A stretch of 64,000 nucleotides of DNA, taken from contig CABIZF010000005.1 in assembly GCA_902363135.1 (NCBI GenBank), positions 62,001 to 126,000 of the forward strand. The letters are read 5' to 3'. Below are positions 34,770-42,755 of this stretch, in pieces. The translations under genes and the position numbers were made by a program. Numbering within the stretch: position 1 is the first letter of the stretch; each line of letters begins with the position of its first letter. Below the pieces are notes generated by a model. It was given only the letters and a program-made list of their open reading frames with translations. It was not told where the DNA came from and made no database searches. Origin of the DNA: Lachnospiraceae bacterium (lineage in GTDB: Bacteria; Bacillota; Clostridia; Lachnospirales; Lachnospiraceae).

Positions 34770-35915
34770 TTATATCTTCTCTAAAAATGTCTCAATAATT
34801 CCGAGCGCCGCCCCCATCGCCGCGGTTCGGTTTCCACCGCTGCATGCACGGATATAGCCGCCATCTTCGGAAAAGGTATTCCTTCCGGCTGCTTTTTCCC
34901 GTACCTGCTCAATGTGAGCGCCGATCCGGCTGCCGACGTAGCCGCCAAGCATCACATCACAGTCCAGAATCATATGAATATTATTCACTGCCATCGCCAG
35001 ATCCGAGGTATACACCTCCCAGAGCGCCGTCATTTTTACATCTCCCGCATCCAGATACTCGAAGAACTGCTCCAGACTGCCGCCTGCCGCATCGGACAGA
35101 ATGCCGGCCGCACAGTACGCATCCAGACATCCCAGCTTCCCACAATAGCATTTCCTTCCGCCCGGATGGATCGTCATATGACCGGCTTCTCCGCATCGGA
35201 AGCTGCTTCCCTGCACGAGCGTTCCGTGATGAAATACCGCTCCCCCGACCGTATTGCTCAAGGACAGATAAAAGAAGCGCTCCGGCATCTTTGCATGCAT
35301 CCCGGCTGCGTATGCACCCGCATTCGCATCATTTAACAGCTGACAGGGATACGGAAAATACCGCGTCACCTCCGCAAACGGGATCGCATGCAGTCCAAGC
35401 ACATGTGAATAGGTGATCTCCTGCATGGTAAGGTCTACAATTCCCGGAAAGGAGATGCCAAGTCCCAGAATCCGGCTGCGCGACAGCTCCGTTTGCCGAC
35501 TCTGGCAACGGTCAAAAAATGCCTCCAGCTCCTGCCCTGCCCTGCGATAGTAGTCTTCTGTATGTGCAAATGGAAAATGAATGCGCTCATACGCCAGACA
35601 GCTTCCGGTCAGATCAGCAAGTGCGAGTCCGATGTGGTTCTTCGTGATATCAAGTCCCAGCGCAAGTCCCGTCTCTGCCGCTACCCGCAGCGCCTTCGCC
35701 CGTCTGCCGCCGGTAGACGCCAGCTCCCCGGTCTCCCGCACAAGCCCCTGTTCAATAAATTCGCGCGTATTCGCCGTCACGGTCGGAAGACTCATGGAAA
35801 GCGCTGATGCAATCTCCGGATTTGACACTGTCTGTGTCTGCGCACACAGATAGCGAAAAATATGATTGCGGTTATTCTTTTTTACTTCGATATTTGTCCC
35901 TCTTGTCTCTCTCAT
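34770..35915 (-). CDS. ROK-family transcriptional regulator
   Basis: Predicted 381-residue protein: N-terminal winged helix (MSLPTVTANTREFIEQGLV) and a ROK domain with the zinc-site motif CYCGKLGC and LNDANAGAYAA, which keeps the Asn-Asp of ROK kinases that its paralogue at 671-1804 has lost. A role as repressor of the downstream polyol dehydrogenase is likely. ATG 35915 has AAAGGA 7 nt upstream; ATG 35933 is a weaker alternative. Its promoter (TTGCGA, 17, TAAGAT) is squeezed against the terminator of the ribosomal protein operon. Confidence 0.9.
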   Translation of the reverse strand: MRETRGTNIEVKKNNRNHIFRYLCAQTQTVSNPEIASALSMSLPTVTANTREFIEQGLVRETGELASTGGRRAKALRVAAETGLALGLDITKNHIGLALADLTGSCLAYERIHFPFAHTEDYYRRAGQELEAFFDRCQSRQTELSRSRILGLGISFPGIVDLTMQEITYSHVLGLHAIPFAEVTRYFPYPCQLLNDANAGAYAAGMHAKMPERFFYLSLSNTVGGAVFHHGTLVQGSSFRCGEAGHMTIHPGGRKCYCGKLGCLDAYCAAGILSDAAGGSLEQFFEYLDAGDVKMTALWEVYTSDLAMAVNNIHMILDCDVMLGGYVGSRIGAHIEQVREKAAGRNTFSEDGGYIRACSGGNRTAAMGAALGIIETFLEKI

Positions 35916-35950
35916 GTACGGATCCTTTCGCATCTTCTTTATACAAGGCT

Positions 35951-35979
35951 ATCTTACCATTTACCTTACATTTTCGCAA
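35951..35979 (-). promoter_or_regulatory. Promoter of the second ROK gene
   Basis: TTGCGA (35974-35979), 17 nt, TAAGAT (35951-35956) on the minus strand, starting 3 bases past the T tract of the preceding terminator. Confidence 0.6.
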
Positions 35980-35981
35980 TT

Positions 35982-36018
35982 AAAAAAAGCCTTCCGGAGT
36001 CCGAAGACGCCGGAAGGC
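35982..36018 (-). terminator. Terminator of the rpsF-ssb-rpsR operon
   Basis: Perfect 9-bp stem GCCTTCCGG/CCGGAAGGC with a 12-nt loop and seven T residues on the minus strand. Confidence 0.95.
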
Positions 36019-36042
36019 CAAAGGTCTGCTGTCAGACAGGAA

Positions 36043-36306
36043 TTAGTCCTGTACGTACGGCATAAGTGCAACGTGACGTGCTCTCTTGATCGCTACAGTG
36101 AGCGCTCTCTGATGCTTTGCACAGTTGCCTGTGATTCTTCTCGGAAGGATCTTACCTCTCTCAGAGACGTATCTCTTGAGCTTGTTTACATCCTTGTAAT
36201 CGATCTCATTGTTCTCTTTACCACAGAAAACGCAAACTTTTTTTCTTCTGCGCATGCCGCCTCTTCTCTTCATCGGAGCATCGCCTCTATCTTTATTGAA
36301 TGCCAT
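36043..36306 (-). CDS. rpsR: 30S ribosomal protein S18
   Basis: Predicted 87-residue basic protein that binds the central domain of 16S rRNA as a partner of S6. The conserved core includes [33 protein letters not shown] and [12 protein letters not shown]. The start is ATG 36306 with AAAGGAGG upstream; the readable extension to 36378 is not family sequence. It is last in the S6-SSB-S18 operon, before a strong terminator. The CxxC pair is a zinc-binding variant feature. Confidence 0.97.
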   Translation of the reverse strand: MAFNKDRGDAPMKRRGGMRRRKKVCVFCGKENNEIDYKDVNKLKRYVSERGKILPRRITGNCAKHQRALTVAIKRARHVALMPYVQD

Positions 36307-36398
36307 TACTATTCCTCCTTTTCGGTACCAGTCAACTGCAAACCGGTATTCTCTTCTACGCATTATTTCCGAACACACCCCAAGTGGGAGATCCGGTC

Positions 36399-36863
36399 CT
36401 AGTTGAACGGAAGCTCTTCGTCAATTCCGTCCGGAATATTCATAAATCCATCTGCTGAGGAAGCCTGTGCCGGTGACGGCATAGGAGAAGCAGCCATCGG
36501 CGACGGTGCGGACTGCCGCATCATGCCGCTCTCAGAAGCTGCTGCCTTACTCTCTGCAAATTCCTGGTCCTCCACTACCACATCGGTCGTGTAGACCTTC
36601 TGGCCATCCCGATTCGTGTAGCTGCCCGTCTGAATCCGGCCAGTCACAATAATCTTAGTACCCTGACGGAGATATTTTTCTGCAAACTCTGCGCTTTTTC
36701 CGAAAGCGACACAGCCGATAAAATCGGCATTGTTCTCGCCATCGCGGCGGAATCTGCGGTCAACTGCCAGCGTATATCTGGCAACTGCCATGGAGTTATT
36801 CCCTGCGGAATAACGTACTTCAGGGTCTCTGGTTAAACGTCCCATTAAGATGACTTTATTCAT
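36399..36863 (-). CDS. ssb: Single-stranded DNA-binding protein
   Basis: Predicted 154-residue protein. The OB fold (about residues 1-105) begins [19 protein letters not shown] and contains [18 protein letters not shown] glycine/proline/serine-rich linker leads to the acidic tip [10 protein letters not shown], the interaction tail for replication and repair proteins. It sits between rpsF and rpsR, the standard arrangement in Firmicutes. Confidence 0.97.
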   Translation of the reverse strand: MNKVILMGRLTRDPEVRYSAGNNSMAVARYTLAVDRRFRRDGENNADFIGCVAFGKSAEFAEKYLRQGTKIIVTGRIQTGSYTNRDGQKVYTTDVVVEDQEFAESKAAASESGMMRQSAPSPMAASPMPSPAQASSADGFMNIPDGIDEELPFN

Positions 36864-36882
36864 TCGATCTCCTCTTTTCTAT

Positions 36883-37170
36883 TTATGCATCCTGTCTAAC
36901 GCATAAATATCTGATGACATTCTCCATGATCCGGACACGTTTCTCAACCTCTGCCGGGCATGCTGCATCAGACTCGAAGCGAACGAAATAGTAAAATCCT
37001 TCACGCATTTTCTGGATTTCATAAGCGAGCTTTCTCTTGCCCCACTCGTCTACTTCCGTTACAGTACCGCCAAAACGGGTAATGTACTCTTTCACCTTTT
37101 CGATTGTAGCGGCTCTGTCCTCGTCTTCGATCTTTGCGCTGACAACCACTGCTAATTCATACTTGTTCAT
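36883..37170 (-). CDS. rpsF: 30S ribosomal protein S6
   Basis: Predicted 95-residue protein. The conserved opening MNKYELAVVVSAKIEDE and the motifs VDEWGKRKLAYEIQKM and YYFVRFESD identify S6, which binds 16S rRNA together with S18. ATG has TAAGGAGGTG upstream. First gene of the operon, with its own promoter and a small leader hairpin. Confidence 0.97.
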   Translation of the reverse strand: MNKYELAVVVSAKIEDEDRAATIEKVKEYITRFGGTVTEVDEWGKRKLAYEIQKMREGFYYFVRFESDAACPAEVEKRVRIMENVIRYLCVRQDA

Positions 37171-37196
37171 GCTTTCGCACCTCCTTATGGTCTCTG

Positions 37197-37218
37197 GCCC
37201 CTTTCCGATAAAAGGAGC
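37197..37218 (-). promoter_or_regulatory. Leader hairpin upstream of rpsF
   Basis: GCTCCTTT pairs with AAAGGGGC (one G-T pair) around TATCGG in the short leader. Many bacterial rpsF leaders hold a structure bound by the S6:S18 complex for autogenous control; whether this hairpin is that element is not established. Confidence 0.4.
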
Positions 37219-37249
37219 AAGGAATTAAAAAAATATATCACGAAGAGAT

Positions 37250-37278
37250 ATACTAGCATAAAGCATCCGGAAAAACAA
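37250..37278 (-). promoter_or_regulatory. Promoter of the rpsF-ssb-rpsR operon
   Basis: TTGTTT (37273-37278), 17 nt, TAGTAT (37250-37255) on the minus strand, beginning just after the DUF951 stop codon. Confidence 0.7.
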
Positions 37279-37288
37279 GCCCTTTTTT

Positions 37289-37486
37289 TCACTTTTCTTC
37301 TGTTTTTTTCCGCAATCCACGCGTATTCTTCTCGACCAGGGTACGCGGTACCATAATCTGATGTCCGCAGCCGACACATTTCAGCCGAAAATCCGCACCT
37401 ACGCGCAGAATTTCCCACTCGAAAGCACCGCACGGATGCTTTTTCTTGAGCTTTACGATATCGCCCACCTCGTAATCAAATGCCAT
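37289..37486 (-). CDS. DUF951 domain protein (YyzM-like)
   Basis: Predicted 65-residue protein. FDYEVGDIVKLKKKHPCGAF and LKCVGCGHQIMVPR are the family hallmarks, with three conserved cysteines that may bind metal. Function is unknown. It neighbours the rpsF operon here as its relative does in Bacillus. ATG 37486 has AGAAGGGAAAA upstream; the frame is open to 37639 only because it runs through R2 repeat sequence. Confidence 0.92.
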   Translation of the reverse strand: MAFDYEVGDIVKLKKKHPCGAFEWEILRVGADFRLKCVGCGHQIMVPRTLVEKNTRGLRKKTEEK

Positions 37487-37531
37487 CTTTTCCCTTCTTT
37501 CTGACAAATATGATGATGTTCCTGCCCAATA

Positions 37532-37725
37532 GTAAAGCGGACATTCGCAATCCATCCCTGCAGCTCTGCTGACAGGGCCTAGCTTCGCTACTTGCTCATG
37601 AACGCAGTCGCTTCGCGATCTGTCAGTGGGAGCTTTCAACTCCCACTGACATAAGCATCCCCCCTCACCCGCCGCTTAGTGCTCCGCGCACTTGAAGCTG
37701 GGGAATGCTTATCTGCGTTCACATA
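37532..37725. repeat. R2 repeat carrying two nested insertions
   Basis: The same R2 core as at 604-674, but with a 28-nt insert at 37554-37581 after AATCC and a 93-nt insert at 37622-37714 after GCGATCT. Removing both restores the uninterrupted copy almost base for base. Confidence 0.85.
37622..37714. mobile_element. 93-nt double-hairpin element (PATE-like), filled site 1
   Basis: The left end is an 11-bp perfect hairpin GTCAGTGGGAG/CTCCCACTGAC. The right end is a long hairpin starting AAGCAT-CCCC and closing GGGG-ATGCTT, with AGTGC/GCACT inside. It ends in ATCT, the same four bases that precede it, and the empty site is present at 661-667. No coding capacity. The two hairpin ends and precise integration resemble non-autonomous IS200/IS605 derivatives. 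Confidence 0.75.
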
Positions 37726-37733
37726 TCGCAAAG

Positions 37734-38459
37734 CTACACATGCAGCCCGCCAAGCACCTCTCCGATCGGCTCAGAGATCAGCAGATCCGCCTGCCGGTCG
37801 CGCGGGGTAGGCGACTTATTAATTACGACAAGATACTTTCCATTAAAGTAATCAATCAGCCCGGCGGCCGGATAGACCGCCAGTGAAGTGCCTCCGATAA
37901 TCAGCACCTCGGCCTCCCGGATCGCACGGATCGAAGCATCGATCGTCGCGGTATCGAGTCCCTCCTCATAGAGCACCACATCCGGCTTGATCACACCTCC
38001 GCAGGTGCAGCGAGGCACAGGCTCCCGGCTCTTAAGCATATACTCCGCATCATAAAACTTTGCACAGCGCATACAGTAATTCCGATGGATGCTTCCGTGC
38101 AGCTCAAGCACATGTTTACTTCCCGCCTTCTGATGCAATCCATCGATATTCTGTGTCACGATCGCTTTCAGCTTTCCTTTTTCCTCCAGCTCAGCCAGCT
38201 TGTAATGTGCCGCATTGGGCTTCGCATCCAGAATGAGCATTTTATCCCGGTAGAACCGGTAAAATTCCTCCGGATGCCTCTTAAAAAACGTATGGCTCAG
38301 AATCGTCTCCGGAGGATAGTCATACTTCATATGATACAGCCCGTCCACGCTTCTGAAATCCGGGATACCGCTCTCCGTCGACACGCCCGCACCGCCAAAA
38401 AACACCAGATTGTTACATTCGTCTACAATCTCCTGCAGCTGCTTTTTTCCATCTTCCAT
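37734..38459 (-). CDS. Sirtuin, NAD-dependent protein deacylase (Sir2 family)
   Basis: Predicted 241-residue enzyme. NAD-binding GAGVSTESGIPDFRS, catalytic TQNIDGLHQKAG and the histidine in VLELHGSIH, and a four-cysteine zinc site (CMRC and CTC) are all present. It removes acyl groups from lysines using NAD. It lies 21 nt downstream of the sortase gene at the end of a run starting with asnS. The stop codon lies just beyond an R2 repeat. Confidence 0.95.
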   Translation of the reverse strand: MEDGKKQLQEIVDECNNLVFFGGAGVSTESGIPDFRSVDGLYHMKYDYPPETILSHTFFKRHPEEFYRFYRDKMLILDAKPNAAHYKLAELEEKGKLKAIVTQNIDGLHQKAGSKHVLELHGSIHRNYCMRCAKFYDAEYMLKSREPVPRCTCGGVIKPDVVLYEEGLDTATIDASIRAIREAEVLIIGGTSLAVYPAAGLIDYFNGKYLVVINKSPTPRDRQADLLISEPIGEVLGGLHV

Positions 38460-38480
38460 CCCGCACGTCCTCTCCCGGCC

Positions 38481-39344
38481 TTACCTGGCCGCGTAAATCT
38501 GAGCCAGCTTGCCCATGACCACGAACCGCGTCGAATCATCACCGGTACATGTCGATAATGTCACGATCCGGTCCTCCTTTGTCACTGTCACATCCTGGTT
38601 GTCCACTACAGAATTCGAATAAGCCCGGCTGATAAACTGGTCGAACTCATCATCTGTAAAAGAAATCTGATAGGTCAGCCCGGTCTTATCTACCACCGAT
38701 GCGGAAAAAATCCGATACTGATAAATAAAGTCCGGCGTAAAGATCCAGAAATAACGGCTCTTCTTAAATACCTCCGGATCGTTAAAATTCTTGAGCTTGC
38801 CAAACATCGAACCATTCTTCATGTTATGGCCGTAGATGATCGTATTCTGATCCGTGAAATCACCCATGTTGTAGCTGTTCACAAACAGGCAGCCAGCAAA
38901 ATTGTCGGTCTTCTCAAAAGTCCGATGCAGATAATAGTCGTTGTCTTTGCCCTGTACGACCGGATATGAGATATCCAGTGCCCGGATCCGCAGCCAGCCG
39001 ACGATATCACTGTTCACCGAGAGCAGCTGAGTAAAATCTATCGGGTTCTTCAGCACCGGAAGCGTCTTTTCCTCTCCGTCTTCGAACACCGTACGCACCT
39101 CCTGGCCGGATATGCTCTGCAAAGCATCGTCATCTTCCAGATTGTCGATATTTTCACTCTCCTGTTCCTGATCTACAGCATAGCTGTTCTCCAGATTGTC
39201 ATACTCATCCGAACTCTTTTTATATTCTTTATAAAATCCATATAAGGTATAGCCTGAATAAAGAAATACGGCCAGTGCCGCCAGCATCACAATCAGCCGG
39301 ATCACATCACCGAGCGTTTTGGTTCGTTTCCTTCGTCTGCTCAT
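38481..39344 (-). CDS. srtB: Class B sortase
   Basis: Predicted 287-residue membrane-anchored cysteine transpeptidase. A basic N-terminus and one membrane helix (about residues 15-38) are followed by an acidic linker and the sortase fold. The catalytic residues are the histidine in IIYGHNM, Cys266 in TLSTCTG and Arg273. SrtB-type spacing between helix and catalytic core supports class B. Class B enzymes usually attach one or a few dedicated proteins; no protein with a sorting signal is encoded in this window. It follows a two-component system by 33 nt. Confidence 0.93.
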   Translation of the reverse strand: MSRRRKRTKTLGDVIRLIVMLAALAVFLYSGYTLYGFYKEYKKSSDEYDNLENSYAVDQEQESENIDNLEDDDALQSISGQEVRTVFEDGEEKTLPVLKNPIDFTQLLSVNSDIVGWLRIRALDISYPVVQGKDNDYYLHRTFEKTDNFAGCLFVNSYNMGDFTDQNTIIYGHNMKNGSMFGKLKNFNDPEVFKKSRYFWIFTPDFIYQYRIFSASVVDKTGLTYQISFTDDEFDQFISRAYSNSVVDNQDVTVTKEDRIVTLSTCTGDDSTRFVVMGKLAQIYAAR

Positions 39345-39377
39345 TCTACTGCCTCCCTCCTGCCTCGTCTTTATGGC

Positions 39378-40463
39378 TTATTTCCTGTATGCAGCCATTT
39401 TCTTTCTGCGGGCCGCTTTCTTTTTTTCTTCTGCATCCGGCAGGGTCACGATAAACCTTGTATTGTGGATATCGCTTGTCGCCGTGATCGTCCCTCCATG
39501 CAGCTCTACGATCTGCTTTGCGATCGCAAGTCCCAGTCCGGCTCCTCCGGTCCGGCTTGACCGTGCCTCGTCGACACGGTAAAACCGTTCAAAGATCGTC
39601 TCGAGCTTTTTCTGAGGAATCTGCTCCCCCTCATTGGTAAAGACAATCGTCGTCCGGCCCCTTCCGCCGCGCGCCTGAATGAGAATCTGCGTATTTTCCC
39701 GCCCGTAGGCCGCCGCATTGCGCAGCAGATTATCAAAGACACGCGCCAGCTTATCCGGATCGCCCTGGATCATCAGGTCTTCCTCGGCATCGACCGCGCA
39801 GGTCATCCCTTTTGCGTTCAGCATCCCGTAGCTCTTATCTGCAATCTGCTCCAGGAAAAGAGAAAGATTCATCTCCTGCGTCTCAAGCACAAAATCCTGC
39901 AGATTGAACCGTGTGATATCAAAAAATTCCAGCAGCAGCTCTTCTAAGCGCAACGCTTTTTCCATCGTGATATGTGTATATTTTATGCGCTCTTCTTCCG
40001 GCATTTCCGGCTGCGTATCAAGCATGCTCAGATATGCGAGCACCGAGGTCAGAGGTGTCTTCAGGTCGTGTGCCAGATAAGCCACGAGCTCATTTTTTTT
40101 CTTTTCGCTCAGTGCCGCCTCCTGCTCCCGTCTGACGAGCTCCTCCTTCAGATGAGTCAGGTCGTCCTCGAGCAGCTGCAGCTCATCCGGAAGCATGACC
40201 GGCTGCTCCGCACCACGGATCACAGCCTTCAGCGCCATGCTCACCGCATTCAGATCACAGATCTGCCGGAACACGAAAAAAACAAGAGAAAAAAACAGCA
40301 CTGCTGCCAGTAATCCCAGCACCAGTGCCGGTCTGTTTTCCAGCAAACTGCTCTGATCCGCAAAGAAGGTGAGCACCCCATAGCAGACCGTAATAAAGAG
40401 GAGTGCAAAAAGAAGTGTCTTTCCCAATATGGCAAATGCCATTTTCTGATACTTATTTTTCAA
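39378..40463 (-). CDS. Membrane sensor histidine kinase
   Basis: Predicted 361-residue kinase with two closely spaced N-terminal transmembrane helices and almost no external domain, then a dimerisation domain with the phospho-acceptor in LVAYLAHDLKTPLTSVLAYL and an ATPase domain (N box NLLRNAAAYG, G box GGAGLGLAI). The short sensor region suggests detection of membrane stress, as in VanS/intramembrane-sensing kinases. The start is TTG 40463, overlapping the response regulator gene by 11 nt. A lysine/arginine-rich tail ends it. Confidence 0.92.
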   Translation of the reverse strand: MKNKYQKMAFAILGKTLLFALLFITVCYGVLTFFADQSSLLENRPALVLGLLAAVLFFSLVFFVFRQICDLNAVSMALKAVIRGAEQPVMLPDELQLLEDDLTHLKEELVRREQEAALSEKKKNELVAYLAHDLKTPLTSVLAYLSMLDTQPEMPEEERIKYTHITMEKALRLEELLLEFFDITRFNLQDFVLETQEMNLSLFLEQIADKSYGMLNAKGMTCAVDAEEDLMIQGDPDKLARVFDNLLRNAAAYGRENTQILIQARGGRGRTTIVFTNEGEQIPQKKLETIFERFYRVDEARSSRTGGAGLGLAIAKQIVELHGGTITATSDIHNTRFIVTLPDAEEKKKAARRKKMAAYRK

Positions 40464-41151
40464 CCTTGTATCCTACTCCCCATACTGTTTTAATAAAATC
40501 GCTCTTGCGCCGGTTATCGCCCATTTTCTCCCGCAGATGCCGGATGTGTACCATAACCGTATTGTTACTGTTCTTGAAATATTTTTCCTTCCATATCTGC
40601 TCAAACAGCTGCTCTGAACTGATGACCTTTCCCCGGTTCTCACACAGAAGCCACAGAATGTCGAATTCAATCGGCGTCAGCATAAGCTCCCGCTCATTGT
40701 AAATGCACTCGTGCGTATCACGGTTCATCACAAGTCCTGCAAAGTCAATTATATTTTCTGAAGCAGCCTTCTCGCCTCCATTGTATTTCATATAGCGGCG
40801 CAGCTGCGCTTTGACTCTGGCTACGAGCTCCAGCGGATTGAACGGCTTCGCGATATAATCATCCGCACCGAGCGTCAGACCCGTGATCTTGTCGCCATCC
40901 TCCGTCTTGGCTGTCAGCATGATGACCGGGAAGCGATACTTCTCCCGGATCTTCTGCAGGACACGGAAGCCTTCAATGTCCGGCAGCATTACATCTAAGA
41001 GTGCCAGCTTTGGCGGATTCTCCTCCACCTTTTTCAGGGCTTCCAGCCCGGTATGGGCCACCTCTACCTCATAGCCCTCATTGCGGAGGTACAGTGCAAT
41101 GACCTCCGCAATCTCTTTTTCATCATCTAATACCAGTATTTTTTCGCTCAT
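40453..41151 (-). CDS. OmpR/PhoB-family response regulator
   Basis: Predicted 232-residue regulator. The receiver domain has phospho-acceptor Asp53 (LLDVMLPD) and the conserved lysine in DDYIAKPF; the C-terminal winged helix ends WGVGYKVEK. Partner of the overlapping histidine kinase. It follows asnS by 20 nt, so it may be transcribed with it. The downstream sortase is a plausible target. Confidence 0.95.
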   Translation of the reverse strand: MSEKILVLDDEKEIAEVIALYLRNEGYEVEVAHTGLEALKKVEENPPKLALLDVMLPDIEGFRVLQKIREKYRFPVIMLTAKTEDGDKITGLTLGADDYIAKPFNPLELVARVKAQLRRYMKYNGGEKAASENIIDFAGLVMNRDTHECIYNERELMLTPIEFDILWLLCENRGKVISSEQLFEQIWKEKYFKNSNNTVMVHIRHLREKMGDNRRKSDFIKTVWGVGYKVEK

Positions 41152-41171
41152 ATATCCTTCCAGGCAAGTAA

Positions 41172-42560
41172 TCAGATCAGAGTACCGACTGTACGCGGAT
41201 ACGGAAGCACATCACGAATGTTGGACATGCCGGTCAGATACATGACGCAGCGCTCAAAACCAAGTCCGAATCCCGCATGCCTCGTCGATCCGTATTTTCT
41301 CAGATCCATGTAATACTTGTAATCGTCTGCCCGCATGCCAAGCTCTTTAATGCGGTTCTCCAGCTTTTCAAAATCGTCCTCTCTCTGGCTGCCTCCGATG
41401 ATCTCACCAATACCAGGTACGAGACAGTCCATAGCAGCTACGGTCTTGCCGTCCTCATTCATCTTCATGTAGAACGCCTTGATCTCCTTCGGATAATCGG
41501 TGACGAAAAGCGGACGCTTGTAAATCTGCTCCGTCAGGTAACGCTCGTGCTCGGTCTGCAGGTCACAGCCCCAGGATACCTTATATTCAAATTTATCATT
41601 GTGCTTCTCAAGGATCTCGATCGCCTCGGTGTAGGTCACATGGCCAAACTCGGAGTTGAGCACGTGGTTCAGACGGTCGATCAGTCCTTTATCCACGAAG
41701 GAATTAAAGAAGTTCATCTCCTCCGGAGCATGCTCAAGCACATAACGGATCAGATATTTGATCATATCCTCTGCCAGACGCATGTCATCATTCAGGTCTG
41801 CAAAGGAAATCTCCGGCTCGATCATCCAGAACTCTGCTGCGTGACGCGCCGTATTGGAATTCTCGGCGCGGAAGGTCGGTCCAAATGTATAGACGTTGCG
41901 GAATGCCTGTGCAAATGTCTCGACATCCAACTGACCGCTGACCGTCAGATTTGTCATCTTCCCAAAGAAATCCTGTGAGTAATCGACATTGCCCTGATCA
42001 TCCTTCGGGAGATTGTTCAGATCCATCGTCGTCACCTGGAACATCTCACCTGCACCCTCGCAGTCGCTTCCGGTAATGATCGGCGTATGCACATAGACGA
42101 AGCCTCTCTCCTGGAAGAACTGATGAATGGCATAAGCGATCAGAGAACGCACACGGAATACAGCCTGAAACGTATTGGTACGCGGACGCAGATGCGGCAC
42201 GGTACGCAGATATTCCAGAGAATGGCGCTTCTTCTGCATCGGGTAATCCGGAGTGGATGCTCCCTCAAGCTCCACACCTGCAGCCTGAATCTCAAACGGC
42301 TGCTTCGCATCCGGTGTCGCTACGAGTGTGCCTTTTACGATCACAGCTGCCCCGACGTTGATCTTGCAGATCTCTGCAAAGTTTTCCAGCTGATCCGAGT
42401 ATACGACCTGAAGGGTCTCAAAAAACGTACCGTCATGCAGTACAATAAAACCAAATGCCTTAGAGTCACGATTGCTGCGAACCCAGCCGCCGACCGTGAT
42501 TTCTTTTCCGATATAGGCATCAGTGTTGTGGTAGAGCTCTTTTACTGTTGTGAATTCCAT
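41172..42560 (-). CDS. asnS: Asparaginyl-tRNA synthetase
   Basis: Predicted 462-residue class IIb synthetase that charges tRNA-Asn. The N-terminal OB anticodon-binding domain contains [22 protein letters not shown]. The class II motifs follow: [21 protein letters not shown] (motif 2 region) and [15 protein letters not shown] (motif 3). ATG has AAGGAGAAC upstream. No T-box was found in its leader. The following two-component, sortase and sirtuin genes are closely spaced on the same strand. Confidence 0.97.
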   Translation of the reverse strand: MEFTTVKELYHNTDAYIGKEITVGGWVRSNRDSKAFGFIVLHDGTFFETLQVVYSDQLENFAEICKINVGAAVIVKGTLVATPDAKQPFEIQAAGVELEGASTPDYPMQKKRHSLEYLRTVPHLRPRTNTFQAVFRVRSLIAYAIHQFFQERGFVYVHTPIITGSDCEGAGEMFQVTTMDLNNLPKDDQGNVDYSQDFFGKMTNLTVSGQLDVETFAQAFRNVYTFGPTFRAENSNTARHAAEFWMIEPEISFADLNDDMRLAEDMIKYLIRYVLEHAPEEMNFFNSFVDKGLIDRLNHVLNSEFGHVTYTEAIEILEKHNDKFEYKVSWGCDLQTEHERYLTEQIYKRPLFVTDYPKEIKAFYMKMNEDGKTVAAMDCLVPGIGEIIGGSQREDDFEKLENRIKELGMRADDYKYYMDLRKYGSTRHAGFGLGFERCVMYLTGMSNIRDVLPYPRTVGTLI

Positions 42561-42755
42561 TGTTTTTGTTCTCCTTAAATTTGTCTAATGCGGACGTTTC
42601 GTGCGCAGGCCGCAGACCCGCCCGCGTTGCGAGCTATCCGCTGCTTATGCATCTGCACGAAACTGTTTTCCACATTATACCTTCTTTTTTACTTTCCTGC
42701 AAGGTCGAGATTTCCGCAGGTAAATCCGGGCGTGTATCCGATTATGGATATGTGG

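Noticed and set aside
37197..37218. Confident assignment of the S6:S18 autoregulatory RNA motif
   Set aside because: A hairpin exists in the rpsF leader, but the characteristic bulged CCG could not be identified with certainty, so it is listed only as a low-confidence leader hairpin.
42561..42755. T-box or other leader element upstream of asnS
   Set aside because: No T-box core or terminator/antiterminator pair was found; only a loose inverted GTTTCGTGC / GCACGAAAC arrangement is present.
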